A stretch of 64,000 nucleotides of DNA from Desulfobacter hydrogenophilus (lineage in GTDB: Bacteria > Desulfobacterota > Desulfobacteria > Desulfobacterales > Desulfobacteraceae), in the NCBI RefSeq assembly GCF_004319545.1, contig NZ_CP036313.1:693501-757500 (forward strand), read 5' to 3'. Below are positions 33,412 to 42,600 of this stretch, in pieces; positions within the stretch are counted from its first letter, which is position 1; each line of letters starts with the position of its first letter. The notes beneath the pieces are model-generated. The model was not told the origin of the DNA, made no database searches, and worked only from the letters and a program-made list of their open reading frames with translations. The translations under genes were made by a program, and so were the position numbers.

Positions 33412-35553
33412 TTATGAGTACTCCGGCACCATTGAAAGACGTGGACTGGGGTTAGAAAAAACCTCCATATTGTCAATGTACAAAAAGGAATGCCGAATCC
33501 TTGCGGATTTGATCCGTGCCTTTTCCACGCTTTGGGCCGGTATGTTGTTCTTCTGATACCACAAATTCGGATCTGATAAAAATTCAATCAGATGGGTTTC
33601 AGCCTGTTCCGCATTCTTACAGGATTTTACAAGGTGAGGAGTAAACGCCGGCCCGTATTGTTTATCTGCGATTTTCTGGGTCTGCTTTCTGGCATCTTCC
33701 CATAAATTATCCGGGTCCAAAAGAATAATGGGGGCCAGAGGATTTTCATGGATTTTCATGGATGTAATGGTGATGCTCAACTCCTCGGCACTACCGTACC
33801 CACCCGTGTTGATGACAGGCAGGTTGCTCAGTTTCTGCAGATGATCCTGACGGGATAAACGCTGGCCTTCATTATATTTAATCAATCCGTCACAGGTGGT
33901 TAAAGAGGCCTGGTTTTCCCCTTCCAACTCAATGGCGATGCCCACGCTCATGATATTATGCCGGCGGGCCAGATCATTGGCTTCCTTCATCAGGCCGGGG
34001 CCGCCACCATGAACAATGCCCATTTCATCACCTAAACTCAGGGCCAGACGATTGATCAAGTCAATGGTCAGGCGGTTGTCCACAGCCTTTGTATGTGACC
34101 CGTAAAAGGCAAACCAGAACCTTACCCGGTCAAAACGCTCCCAGTCGTCAGGCTCCATGAAGCACCCATGATAAAATGAATACAGCTTGCCGATCACAGG
34201 ATCGTACCGCATGAACTCACACCTGGCCTGCCCGGCATGGGTCAAAGAGATCATGTGCCGTATATCGTCGTCGGCGAAACACGGATTTTCCGCATTTATA
34301 AGAAATGTGCATAACCCGGTTCTTCGCAATGCATCCACCACTTCCCGTTCAGGAAACTGCCGGCCGATGAACACCCGGGAATTCACCCCGCCCAGAACGG
34401 ACAGCTTACCAAGGGTCTCCTTGAACCTGTCGCCTATCGTATGCGGGATAGTGGGTTCATGGCGGCGCTGGGCACTTTTTGCCAAACAGTTTTTAATAAT
34501 CTCCAGCTGGGCCTCTCCTTTGGTATCCTGGGCCCGGGGCACCTGGATGAAATTACCCTTGTTCAGGATCAGGCCCATGGCATTTTCATCCAGAATATCA
34601 AACAGATTGGAGACCTCGGCATGGGTGAGCAGATCGCACAGCCGGTACCCTTCCTGTACCCTGGCTTTTTCCAGGGGGACGGTCAAGGGATTGTTACTTC
34701 TGAAAAACCGGATGCGGATACGAATATCACTCAAGGGAACAGGCGTTTCCCCGAGATGATAAAGTTCCACCTGCCGATTTCTGAAGGTGCGGAAAGGATC
34801 CAGCACCCTGGCAGGCAGATGGATAATATCATCTTTTTCCGGGGCGACCACGGCATCAATGATCCCGTAAATGTCACCCAAAGAGATCTTGATGGCCCCC
34901 ACAAAAAGCGCCCCAGGATTGAGGAGGGTATGCGCCGGATCCATGGGCACCCTGGACCGGATGGCATTCAGGGCGCTCCGACCCTTTTTAATCACCGCGC
35001 CAATACTGGATCGGATTATGGCTGCCGGTTCAAAACAATACTGGAAAGACGAGAGCGCCACCTCAATATAATCGCAAGTTTTTCCGGTTAACGCATCGGT
35101 TTCCTGGCAGATATCAAACCCTTCATAATAGCCCTTGCCCACCCGGTTACCCACAAAAAGCCGTTTATGAAGGTAATGGCGGACATCCCGGATGCGTAAT
35201 TCCGGGTCCATGACCACCAGCCGCCCGATCTCATCCCCGGTCTCAAAAGAATCCAGGGCATTGGTCAAAAGAGGATTCAAATTTCGAATCATACCGGAAA
35301 GCAGAATCTTTGATCCGTCAATTTCCGGCGCTGGCGGGGATTCACCGGGCATGTGGGTGTCCGTAAGCAGGCCCATTTGAGCATTACCGCTTCTACCGGA
35401 AAAAAACCAGGGTTTGCCTTCCTTTAAGGATGACACAATATAATCCGACACTTTGGGAAACAAAAACCGAACATCCATCTGTTCTTCTCCGGACGTACGA
35501 GGGGCAATGGTATCAATATAACCGTCCGGACTGACTATCTGGGGTATGTCCAT
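33412..35553 (-). CDS. LOG-domain (PpnN-like) nucleotide nucleosidase with long N-terminal region
   Basis: About 713 residues from ATG 35553 (AAGG 9 bp upstream). The C-terminal third carries the LOG fold: FWFAFYGSHTKAVDNRL, MGIVHGGGPGLMKEANDLAR and NTGGYGSAEELSITITS, the counterpart of the family's PGGxGTxxE. This domain cleaves base from nucleoside 5'-monophosphates in PpnN and cytokinin LOG proteins. The N-terminal ~450 residues have no domain I recognise and are much longer than in PpnN (~450 total). Long LOG proteins of this size occur in deltaproteobacteria; the role of the extension is unknown. Confidence 0.72.
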   Translation of the reverse strand: MDIPQIVSPDGYIDTIAPRTSGEEQMDVRFLFPKVSDYIVSSLKEGKPWFFSGRSGNAQMGLLTDTHMPGESPPAPEIDGSKILLSGMIRNLNPLLTNALDSFETGDEIGRLVVMDPELRIRDVRHYLHKRLFVGNRVGKGYYEGFDICQETDALTGKTCDYIEVALSSFQYCFEPAAIIRSSIGAVIKKGRSALNAIRSRVPMDPAHTLLNPGALFVGAIKISLGDIYGIIDAVVAPEKDDIIHLPARVLDPFRTFRNRQVELYHLGETPVPLSDIRIRIRFFRSNNPLTVPLEKARVQEGYRLCDLLTHAEVSNLFDILDENAMGLILNKGNFIQVPRAQDTKGEAQLEIIKNCLAKSAQRRHEPTIPHTIGDRFKETLGKLSVLGGVNSRVFIGRQFPEREVVDALRRTGLCTFLINAENPCFADDDIRHMISLTHAGQARCEFMRYDPVIGKLYSFYHGCFMEPDDWERFDRVRFWFAFYGSHTKAVDNRLTIDLINRLALSLGDEMGIVHGGGPGLMKEANDLARRHNIMSVGIAIELEGENQASLTTCDGLIKYNEGQRLSRQDHLQKLSNLPVINTGGYGSAEELSITITSMKIHENPLAPIILLDPDNLWEDARKQTQKIADKQYGPAFTPHLVKSCKNAEQAETHLIEFLSDPNLWYQKNNIPAQSVEKARIKSARIRHSFLYIDNMEVFSNPSPRLSMVPEYS

Positions 35554-35655
35554 AAGAAACCTTATTCTCAAATGAGCCGATGCAAAAAAAACTGAACAAT
35601 TAAGGGACAAGCATAAATCCGGGCCACTTGCACGTCAAGAAAAAATACTTTTAGC

Positions 35656-35700
35656 AATGAGTCCGAAAGAACTGAACCTGGGAACGTGGGCGTCTCGATC
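35656..35700 (+). repeat. Dispersed GC-rich palindromic repeat, copy 2 (degenerate)
   Basis: AATGAGTCCGAAAGAACTGA then ACCTGGGAACGTGGGCGTCTC: the left half of the family seen at 1843-1919, in the same orientation, with the foldback half lost. Confidence 0.55.
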
Positions 35701-35763
35701 GTATTATTGCAATGCTTGCAGAATATCCAAAACGTTTTCTCATAGGAATTAATTGTGCTTTTC

Positions 35764-35777
35764 TTGACTTGAATCAA
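35764..35777. promoter_or_regulatory. Fnr/DNR-type site
   Basis: TTGACTTGAATCAA matches TTGAY-N4-ATCAA. It lies 130 bp upstream of the sirohaem/ferredoxin gene in the otherwise gene-free stretch 35554-35906. Compare 37314 and 48910. Confidence 0.5.
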
Positions 35778-35906
35778 GGATTATACGTTTTTTTTCAGGC
35801 ATATTTATTTTTAAAGATTTGAATGAAAGATCATATATTTGTTGCGTTGCAAAAAAAATTATCATCGAAAGCTGCTGTGTAAGGGTTTTTCCCTGAAAGG
35901 AGAATT

Positions 35907-36701
35907 ATGAAATGGGCTTGGGATGCTGAAAAAGAAGTATCAAAGAGTCCCTTTTTTGTAAGAAAAAAGGTTCGCAAACGGATAGAAAAAGAGGCTGCGG
36001 AACGCGGACACTCCATGGTTTCATTGGATGATGTTCATGCCACACGAAAACGCTTTTTATCCAACATGGAATCGGAAATTAAAGGGTATCAGATCGAGGC
36101 CTGTTTCGGCCAGGAGGGATGCCCCAACAGTTGCGTTGAAAAAGATACTTTGACGGCGCGGCTTGAAGCTCTGCTTCTATCAGAAGACCTTTTGGGATTT
36201 CTGCAGGAAAGCGTTCCGGGAAAGCTCAGATTCCACCATGAATTTCGAATCAGTGTTTCCCACTGCCCCAATGCCTGTTCCCAGCCACAGATCAAGGATA
36301 TTGGTATCATCGCCGCCATCTATCCCAGGGCGAAAGAGACGTTGTGCAACGGATGCATGTCCTGTGTCAATGTTTGCAAGGAGAATGCCGTTGCCTTGTC
36401 TAATACCCCATTTCCTCTTATTGATACCCAGGCTTGCCTTGGCTGCGGTGCCTGCATTCACGCCTGTCCCACGGGGTGTATCCTGTCAGAAAAAAAAGGA
36501 TACCGTGTTCTGCTCGGCGGTCGGTTAGGACGGCATCCCAGGCTTGCCCGGGAGTTGCCCCACCTGTTTACCGAAGCCCAGGTCCTTGAAGTCGTCAAAG
36601 CCTGCCTGACGTATTACAAAAAAAACAGCCGGGCAGGCCAGAAATTTTCCGCCCTGCTGGGTGACAGCGAAATTCCCCGGGACATTCTTCAAGTTATTTA
36701 A
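35907..36701 (+). CDS. Small sirohaem-type reductase/ferredoxin with PCP_red domain
   Basis: 264 residues. Residues 1-40 (SPFFVRKKVRKRIEKEAAER) form a PCP_red domain as in protochlorophyllide-reductase-like proteins. The sirohaem-[4Fe-4S] ligands appear as CFGQEGC (CX5C) and HCPNAC (CX3C), as in nitrite/sulfite reductase and AsrC. Two ferredoxin clusters follow: CNGCMSCVNVCKENA and CLGCGACIHACPTG. AAAGGAG precedes ATG 35907. Single-chain proteins of this design occur in anaerobes and are thought to act on sulfite or nitrite, or as electron carriers; the substrate is not known. The upstream Fnr-type site fits anaerobic control. Confidence 0.82.
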   Translation: MKWAWDAEKEVSKSPFFVRKKVRKRIEKEAAERGHSMVSLDDVHATRKRFLSNMESEIKGYQIEACFGQEGCPNSCVEKDTLTARLEALLLSEDLLGFLQESVPGKLRFHHEFRISVSHCPNACSQPQIKDIGIIAAIYPRAKETLCNGCMSCVNVCKENAVALSNTPFPLIDTQACLGCGACIHACPTGCILSEKKGYRVLLGGRLGRHPRLARELPHLFTEAQVLEVVKACLTYYKKNSRAGQKFSALLGDSEIPRDILQVI

Positions 36702-36750
36702 TCTACGGTCCTTCGTCCCGGCAATTTGGTTTTCCCGCCGAGCGGTTTCA

Positions 36751-37071
36751 TCAAATCGGCGGGGCAATGGTGACGATGATCCGCATTCTGGTGTCTGCCA
36801 TAACCCCGTGGGGTTCCCTGATTTCCGAAACCAAAATATCCCCCTCATTGGCCGGAATTTTTGTATCATTCTCTCCCAGAAACCACCCCTTTCCCTCAAG
36901 AACCTGGATGGACAATTCTCCGTCCAGATCGTGGGAGTGCACTGGAAACGTTACGCCGGCATCAAGATTAAAATTGATGATTTTGAAAAATTCTGACGTT
37001 TGAACTAAAAAAAATCGCTTCATAGCTCCAGGGTTAAATTCGTTTGTTTCTGTGAGTTTTAAAACTTTCAT
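36751..37071 (-). CDS. Small cupin-domain protein
   Basis: 106 residues from ATG 37071 (AAAGGA upstream). A single cupin barrel: metal-site motif 1 is PVHSHDLDGELSIQVLEGKG (H-x-H ... E) and motif 2 is EPHGVMADTRMRI (H). Such proteins bind Fe, Mn or Zn and may act as enzymes or sensors. It is convergent with the sirohaem gene, 49 bp apart. The function is not identified. Confidence 0.8.
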   Translation of the reverse strand: MKVLKLTETNEFNPGAMKRFFLVQTSEFFKIINFNLDAGVTFPVHSHDLDGELSIQVLEGKGWFLGENDTKIPANEGDILVSEIREPHGVMADTRMRIIVTIAPPI

Positions 37072-37313
37072 GGTTTTTCCTTTCACATTTATTGCCTTTG
37101 ATTTAGGCTTGGGATCAGATTAAAATCGTCCAAATAAGACTTAGGGTTTTAAGTCGTATTAAAGGCGCGTGCCGTAATTATATTGTTCCTGATGTCCAGT
37201 GGCGCAACGCGGAAGACGGCTTAAAAAGGCAAGTCTTATGTGCAGTTTTATTTTCATTGCGAGCCTTAAGTTGTCATCCTGATTTTTTTTATCAAAAATA
37301 CCAGATTGTTTCA

Positions 37314-37327
37314 TTGATATATATCAA
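37314..37327. promoter_or_regulatory. Fnr/DNR-type site
   Basis: A perfect TTGATATATATCAA. It lies between the cupin gene (240 bp upstream of its start, which reads away) and the sigma-54 activator remnant. If the remnant once had a promoter here, it was probably under Fnr-type control. Confidence 0.5.
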
Positions 37328-37346
37328 ATTCTCAAAAAAAAATTTG

Positions 37347-37625
37347 ATGAACAGTGAATTGTTCGGACACATTAAAGGCGCATATACGGGAACCGTATTG
37401 GATAAGCAGGGCTTTTTTGAGGCTGCCCAGCACAATAAGTAGATAGATCAAATATCCTGCGATGCTTTAAAATTGATGGAAAAATACAATTGGCCCGGAA
37501 ATGTGAGAGAGATAGAGAACATTATTGAAAGAGCCACTTTATTTGAAGAAAGCCCTGTTAACCGTAGTAAGCCTTCCCAGTATTTTCAGACATGCTGTAT
37601 CAAAAAAAACACTCATTTAAAATAA
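37347..37625 (+). pseudogene. Remnant of a sigma-54-dependent activator
   Basis: The first piece encodes NSELFGHIKGAYTGTVLDKQ, the 'ESELFGHxKGAFTGA' loop that contacts sigma-54, and ends in a stop at 37440. In a following frame YNWPGNVREIENIIERATLF marks the end of the AAA+ domain. The rest of the AAA+ module, the sensor domain and the Fis-type DNA-binding helix are missing or unrecognisable. It is decayed by deletions. Confidence 0.8.
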
Positions 37626-37639
37626 ACCCCGCACCTTTG

Positions 37640-37673
37640 GGTGCAATCTGCACCGATGTTGCATTCTGCGACA
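37640..37673. promoter_or_regulatory. Candidate enhancer (upstream activator) sites
   Basis: Two adjacent dyads: GGTGCAATCTGCACC (37640-37654, perfect) and TGTTGCATTCTGCGACA (37657-37673, imperfect). A further GCACC half-site sits just upstream. They resemble NtrC-type boxes and lie about 80-110 bp before the sigma-54 promoter. Confidence 0.5.
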
Positions 37674-37748
37674 CTTTAACAACAGTTTCGAATATTTATC
37701 CCAATAAAAAATATCGTTTTTTCAGTCTATTAGGCAGGCTTTAGGCCT

Positions 37749-37764
37749 TGGTACACTCCTTGCT
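37749..37764 (+). promoter_or_regulatory. Sigma-54 (-24/-12) promoter
   Basis: TGGTACACTCCTTGCT: GG and GC are separated by exactly 10 bp, as in TGGCAC-N5-TTGCW. It lies 85 bp upstream of the HEAT-like gene start at 37849. Confidence 0.6.
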
Positions 37765-37848
37765 TCTATCATAACCAAACCAACCGGCGTCGTTGGTACG
37801 AAAAATCGAAGCGGCTGATAAGCAGTCTGTTTTTAAACTGGAGGAAGG

Positions 37849-38298
37849 ATGAAAGATCACATTTTTGGAAATTTAATGGACTGGTGTAATGCGCTAAACA
37901 CATTGACACGTCTGAGAGATTCAGCAACTTTGGACGATCATCAGGACGCGCTGATCCATCTACTTTGCTATGACGAAAATTGGCTGCTGCGTGAAGCTGC
38001 TGTTGAGGCTGCCCTGACATTAAGAAAACCTTCTATTGAGACAGTGAAGCAAATCGTTCAACTAGTTAAAAGAGATGATCTTTACTACAACATTCGTATT
38101 ATGGCGACAGAAGTTTTGTCAACACTGATTCCGATGGTTATGGAGAACAAAAAACTCAACAAAGACCTTGTCCGCGTGTTCATCAATGAGGCAAACCAAA
38201 ACGTATCGGCACTATTGTCTTCGCCGGCACCGCCGATTTTCCATGATGCGTTGGACGTTACATATAAACAAATCCAGAAGGTTGTTGAAACGGCTTGA
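37849..38298 (+). CDS. Small HEAT-like helical protein
   Basis: 149 residues with a strong GGAGGAAGG site. Helical pairs such as HQDALIHLLCYDENWLLREA, AVEAALTLRKPSIETVKQIV and NIRIMATEVLSTLIPMVMEN resemble degenerate HEAT repeats, so it is probably a protein-binding scaffold. It is the first gene after the sigma-54 promoter and overlaps or abuts the next small genes. No family name can be given. Confidence 0.65.
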   Translation: MKDHIFGNLMDWCNALNTLTRLRDSATLDDHQDALIHLLCYDENWLLREAAVEAALTLRKPSIETVKQIVQLVKRDDLYYNIRIMATEVLSTLIPMVMENKKLNKDLVRVFINEANQNVSALLSSPAPPIFHDALDVTYKQIQKVVETA

Positions 38299-38357
38299 TT
38301 TACCAACGCCTGATTTTCAGGGCAAAGGACCGCATTCGGCGGATAATTATTATTAAT

Positions 38358-38582
38358 ATGGAGACCATGTACAAGATGTTTCTAAATGATATGGAACCAG
38401 CCGAGAATCTGTCAACCTGGTATTTTTGCCCGCATTGTCAAAAAAGACTGTTCAAGGGGAATATTAAAACGTTGAGAATGACCTGTCCAAATTGCAACCG
38501 GCTTATCGAGTCAGATGGTAAATCTTCTCTGAGTTTAAAAAAAAGAGGATCTAAATTAGTTCCTGGAGAGCAGCAGATCTAA
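38358..38582 (+). CDS. Small zinc-ribbon protein
   Basis: About 75 residues from ATG 38358. YFCPHCQKRLFKGN and MTCPNCNRLIE supply a CX2C...CX2C zinc knuckle. The tail is basic (SLKKRGSKLVPGEQQ). It follows the HEAT-like gene by 59 bp and is probably co-transcribed. The start is not supported by a good ribosome site; ATG 38367 is an alternative. Function is unknown. Confidence 0.6.
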   Translation: METMYKMFLNDMEPAENLSTWYFCPHCQKRLFKGNIKTLRMTCPNCNRLIESDGKSSLSLKKRGSKLVPGEQQI

Positions 38583-38614
38583 TGATCTGTTTAAATCATA
38601 ATTAAGGAGGCAAT

Positions 38615-38686
38615 ATGACTTTAAAAACTGAGGTTATTCGATGGCTGCGGCAAACTTGGGCAAGAAAAGCAGTCTCCTTGTTTTGA
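38615..38686 (+). CDS. 23-residue small ORF with strong ribosome site
   Basis: TAAGGAGG sits 5 bp before ATG 38615. The product MTLKTEVIRWLRQTWARKAV plus SLF is a basic amphipathic helix candidate. It is the next unit in the small-gene cluster. It may be a real microprotein or the start of a decayed gene. Confidence 0.4.
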   Translation: MTLKTEVIRWLRQTWARKAVSLF

Positions 38687-38695
38687 TAAAAATAA

Positions 38696-38857
38696 ATGAA
38701 CATTGGAGATAAGTACCGCATCAGGTCATAAAATATTCATGACCAGTGTCTCGAAACGGCAAAGGTATTCAACAGGAAAGGCGACTATATGTTCGGTGTA
38801 AATGTTGCCCGATTCCGCCGAGTGGCTGATGCCATAATTGATCAGGGGAGCGTATAA
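38696..38857 (+). pseudogene. Small ORF interrupted by TAA
   Basis: ATG 38696 reads MNIGDKYRIRS, then TAA, then in the same frame NIHDQCLETAKVFNRKGDY and MFGVNVARFRRVADAIIDQG, ending at 38857. A 22-residue product from ATG 38789 (AGGAAAGG upstream) is still possible and abuts the next start (TAA-ATG). Confidence 0.4.
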
Positions 38858-39022
38858 ATGAGTTCATTTTTTCTGACTGGAAGCATAGGCACAAGTGTCC
38901 CTCTTAAGCGGGTGTGCCCAAAGTGTTTAATTGCTCAAATTGTAGCCTTCAGCAAAAGACATCAATTCGTTAAATGTAAATTTTGCGGCACGAATATTCC
39001 GCCCAGGAAAGGCCGAAACTAA
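38858..39022 (+). CDS. 54-residue zinc-ribbon protein
   Basis: ATG 38858 follows AGGGGAG. RVCPKC and KCKFCG give a CX2C...CX2C zinc site, with basic residues at the end (PPRKGRN). It abuts the preceding small ORF. A second zinc ribbon within 0.5 kb points to a related small-protein operon, possibly nucleic-acid binding. Confidence 0.55.
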   Translation: MSSFFLTGSIGTSVPLKRVCPKCLIAQIVAFSKRHQFVKCKFCGTNIPPRKGRN

Positions 39023-39068
39023 TAAAGTCGAAAAATTTGAAGTGACTGAATCATTCAAGGAAATTGAA

Positions 39069-39482
39069 ATGGAAAAGGAACTATTGATAACAAAATTTGA
39101 TTTAGACCGTCTGGAGAGCCTTTTGGATCTGTACTGGGGCCATAATGGCTTTGATGAAAAGAACTTAGAATCCCTGGAAAAAAAGATCTCTAATTGTATT
39201 GTTGTGCCACCTGAATTTATTCCAAATAATATTATTACAATGAATTCGACCTTCACGGTTGAAAATGAGGTCACGAATGAAAAAAAGACCTATACGTTAG
39301 TTTTTCCGGAAGATGCAGATATCAAGGGGAACAAAATTTCGATTCTGGCTCCCATAGGTATTGCAATCCTTGGGCATAAAGTGGGGCAGTCCATAGAATG
39401 GGTTGCCCCCTCCGGATTAAAAAAATTAAAATTCATAAAAATTCATTATCAACCCGAAACCTGTGGACAGTTCAATTTGTAA
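39069..39482 (+). CDS. rnk: Rnk-type GreA/GreB-like RNA-polymerase-binding regulator
   Basis: 137 residues from ATG 39069 (AAGGAA upstream). A short N-terminal coiled region (KFDLDRLESLLDLYW) and a C-terminal FKBP-like GreA/B domain: MNSTFTVENEVTNEKKTYTL, VFPEDADIKGNKISILAPIG and AILGHKVGQSIEWVAP. This is the layout of Rnk, which binds RNA polymerase without the cleavage-inducing coiled-coil tip. It is the last gene of the small cluster. Confidence 0.8.
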   Translation: MEKELLITKFDLDRLESLLDLYWGHNGFDEKNLESLEKKISNCIVVPPEFIPNNIITMNSTFTVENEVTNEKKTYTLVFPEDADIKGNKISILAPIGIAILGHKVGQSIEWVAPSGLKKLKFIKIHYQPETCGQFNL

Positions 39483-39624
39483 TCAAAAGTGTTCACCTAT
39501 AGGCCGCAGCAAATGAGTAACGGTATGAAAACCGTTGCCAGAAATCAGAAACCGTTATGTTTGTGAGTTGAAGCAGGTCTTTTAAAAATGATCCAAGGGA
39601 GGAATCTCTTCTGAAATCGACATT

Positions 39625-42600
39625 TCAAACGAGGCCGGGTTTCGCATTCAGATAGTATAAAAAATTGCGCAGCAGTTCCTTGTTTCCATTATGATCGCTA
39701 CCGTCGAAGACCAAATTGAGCACCGGAATCGGGTTGGATTTTGAATCTCCAAGCTGTCTTGTAATAATGCCCGTATTTTCGTAGGCCGATCCGATTTCAA
39801 GGATGCCGTGGGGGGCGGTCTGAGTGAATCGTTTGGCCAGGCGATAGCGACCGTTGCTGCCGGAAAAAAGCGGTAAAATATTATCGGCAACAGTTCCCAG
39901 GGTTTCAGGATCGGGTTCAAAGGCTCCTGCAGTCCCCAATACGCGGGCGACCCTGATCATCAGTTGCCGGCACAAGTCGAGATGTTTTTGAATGCCAGGG
40001 TCCTTTTGGCGGTTGTTCCAGTCTTCCCAGAGCAGATAAAGCACCTCGGAAAGGGGTTGCCAACAGATCCGGGCCGGAACAGTATCTAGAAAAAACTGGT
40101 GATTGAAGGAATTGAAGACCACCGCAGGCTCGCCTGTCACCAGAAGCTTTAGATTATCCGGATCAACAGCGGCGGCTGTACGGGTGGCAAGATCAAGCAC
40201 AGCATCGGTATTTAGATCGTTTATGGACGCAATCACCTGTTCCAGAGCCTTTTTGCGGCCATGGACCGGTCCGGCCAAAATAATGTCGCCCGCTACCAGG
40301 GGAAGGAAAAAGCGGGGAAAAAAATCCGGGGCCAGAATCGCATCTTCCAGAAAAGGCGCATAAATGCGGGTGTCGGGAAAATTATCTCCAAGCAGCGAGG
40401 CAATAACCTGGGCGTAGAGGCCCTCCACTTCCGCCCCTTCGGTCTGGGGGATGAGCAGGGCTCCGGGCATACCGGTCATGGCATCTTTTTTGGCATCGCC
40501 CATGAGGCTGACAAAGGAGAGATATTCCTTGGAGGCGCTCAGCCGCTTTCCCAGTTCAAGGCTGTCTGAGTCCGTGGGACTGAGGGTTCGGGCCCGGATT
40601 CCTTTGGTCTTCAGAATGGCACAGGCCAGCTCCGAAAAGGGAAACAAGGGGGGGATGGCCAGTGGAAGGTCTTTATTCAATGATGACAACAATCGGCCCG
40701 ACGTATCCGGGAGCGATTTGGGGACAGCCTTTTTGTCAAAACTCAAGGCAAAAGCCTCCAGACGGGTGATGATCCCTACCTTTGAACTGTGTTCGTCCAC
40801 CTCCAGGTGGAGAAAGGGTTTCCCGGCCATCTCCCTGCGGAAAAGATGAAGCAGGGCCGTGTCCGGACCGCAGCCGTGATTGGTCAGGTAGACGGCAAAA
40901 AGGTGAGGGGTTTGCCGGATCTTTCTGGCACCGGCAAGAATGTGCTGGGCAAATGGCCAGTAAAGGTTGGGATAATCCTTGTCCATCCCTTCTTCTTCAG
41001 CTTCCAGAACGAAAAAGGGCATGACCCGGTATCCCATGGCCGAAAGATGCTCCGGCACAGACATATTCAGCACCGGATCATTCATGCCGTAGGGTCTTGT
41101 GATGACAACAAATACAGGGGTGCCTGACGGTATGGATGATAAAAAAGATTTGCCCAGCCGGACCAGACTGCGATTGTACCTTATAAAAGTCAAAGCGGCC
41201 TTCTGCATGGCCCGGATGGTGGATAGTCTGGACTTGCCCAGGGTCTTTCCCAGGTCCAGGATGGTTTTAGCAATGTACCTGGTGCCGAATTTAAATGAAA
41301 TCTGGGGGCTGAGCAGGGTGACGCCTCTGTCCTCAAGATTCAGGGCATGTTCGGTCAGTTTGGCTGCAGTTTGAAAATACAGACAGCCATAGTCCTTTCT
41401 TGCCCAGGAACCTGAATGCTTCATGGTGAAGATCCGGGGCAGAAAAATATAATCCACCCCTTTTTGGAGCAGGTCCTCCACATGGCCGTTGACCAATTTC
41501 ACGGGGTAACAGGTTTCCTCTAAAGCGGTTTCCCTGCTTTGGTTGACCATATCCCGGTTTGTGGGATCGGAAAGAAGAACGTTGAAGCCAAGTTCTGTAA
41601 AAAAACGGTTGAACAACACAAAGAGCTTGTGGAGAAACAAGACCCTGGGAATGCCGATGGTCGGGCGACCAGGAAAACGGTTGGGTTCATAGCCTTCCAG
41701 AAACAGGTCCCGGGAACGGGCCCAGATATCGGGCACGGTTTCCAAAAATTCCGGCCGGTTTTGTGACGCATCCCGGGCAGCCTTGGTAGTACCGGCTCCG
41801 GGATTTCCGGAAAATGCCCCGATGGTGCCGGATTCAAATCTGGATTGGGACAGAAGTGCCATCCCCAGAGCGCCGGTAACGCTGAAATAAGGGGGGACGG
41901 TGACCGGCCGGCAAAGAAGGGAGCGGAAGGCATTGACCACACCCTGGTTATGGGCGATACCGCCCTGAAGAAAAATATGATCTCCCAGGGAACGGTCACC
42001 AACCACCCGGGTCAGGTAGTTTCTAACGATGCTGTAGGCCAGGCCCGCCACGATGTCGGCCTTGGCCTCTCCCCGTCCCAGGGCCTTGGATAGCGCCCCC
42101 TCAATAAACACGGTGCAGCGTTCTCCAAGGTCCAATGGGGCTGCAGACTTGAGTGACAGGGGGCCGAAGTCCCGGATATCCACCCCTATTTTTTGGGCCT
42201 GCTCTTCCAGAAAGGAACCCGTACCAGCTGCGCAAACGCGGTTCATTTCAAAATCTGTGATCACCTGATTTTCAAGGCGGATAAATTTGGCATCCTGGCC
42301 ACCGATTTCCAGGATAGTGTCTGCCTCCGGGTTCTGGAACAGTGTACCTTCGGCCTGGGCCGTAATCTCGTTGACTACTATATCCGCCCCGATGGATTTG
42401 CCGACCAGATAGCGTCCGGACCCGGTAACCCCGATGGACAAAAGGGAAAAGTCTTTTCCCATTTGCTGTTTAAGCAGCATCATGCCCGAATGTACCGTTT
42501 CCACAGGGGTACCCCGGGTGCGCAGGTACTGCCAGTGCAGTACCTGCCTGTCCGGGCTGATGAGTACCAGATTAGTTGATGTGGAGCCCACATCAACACC

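Noticed and set aside
36734..36763. CCCGCCGA/TCGGCGGG stem as a terminator between the sirohaem and cupin genes
   Set aside because: It overlaps the cupin coding end and neither strand has a T-run after the stem.
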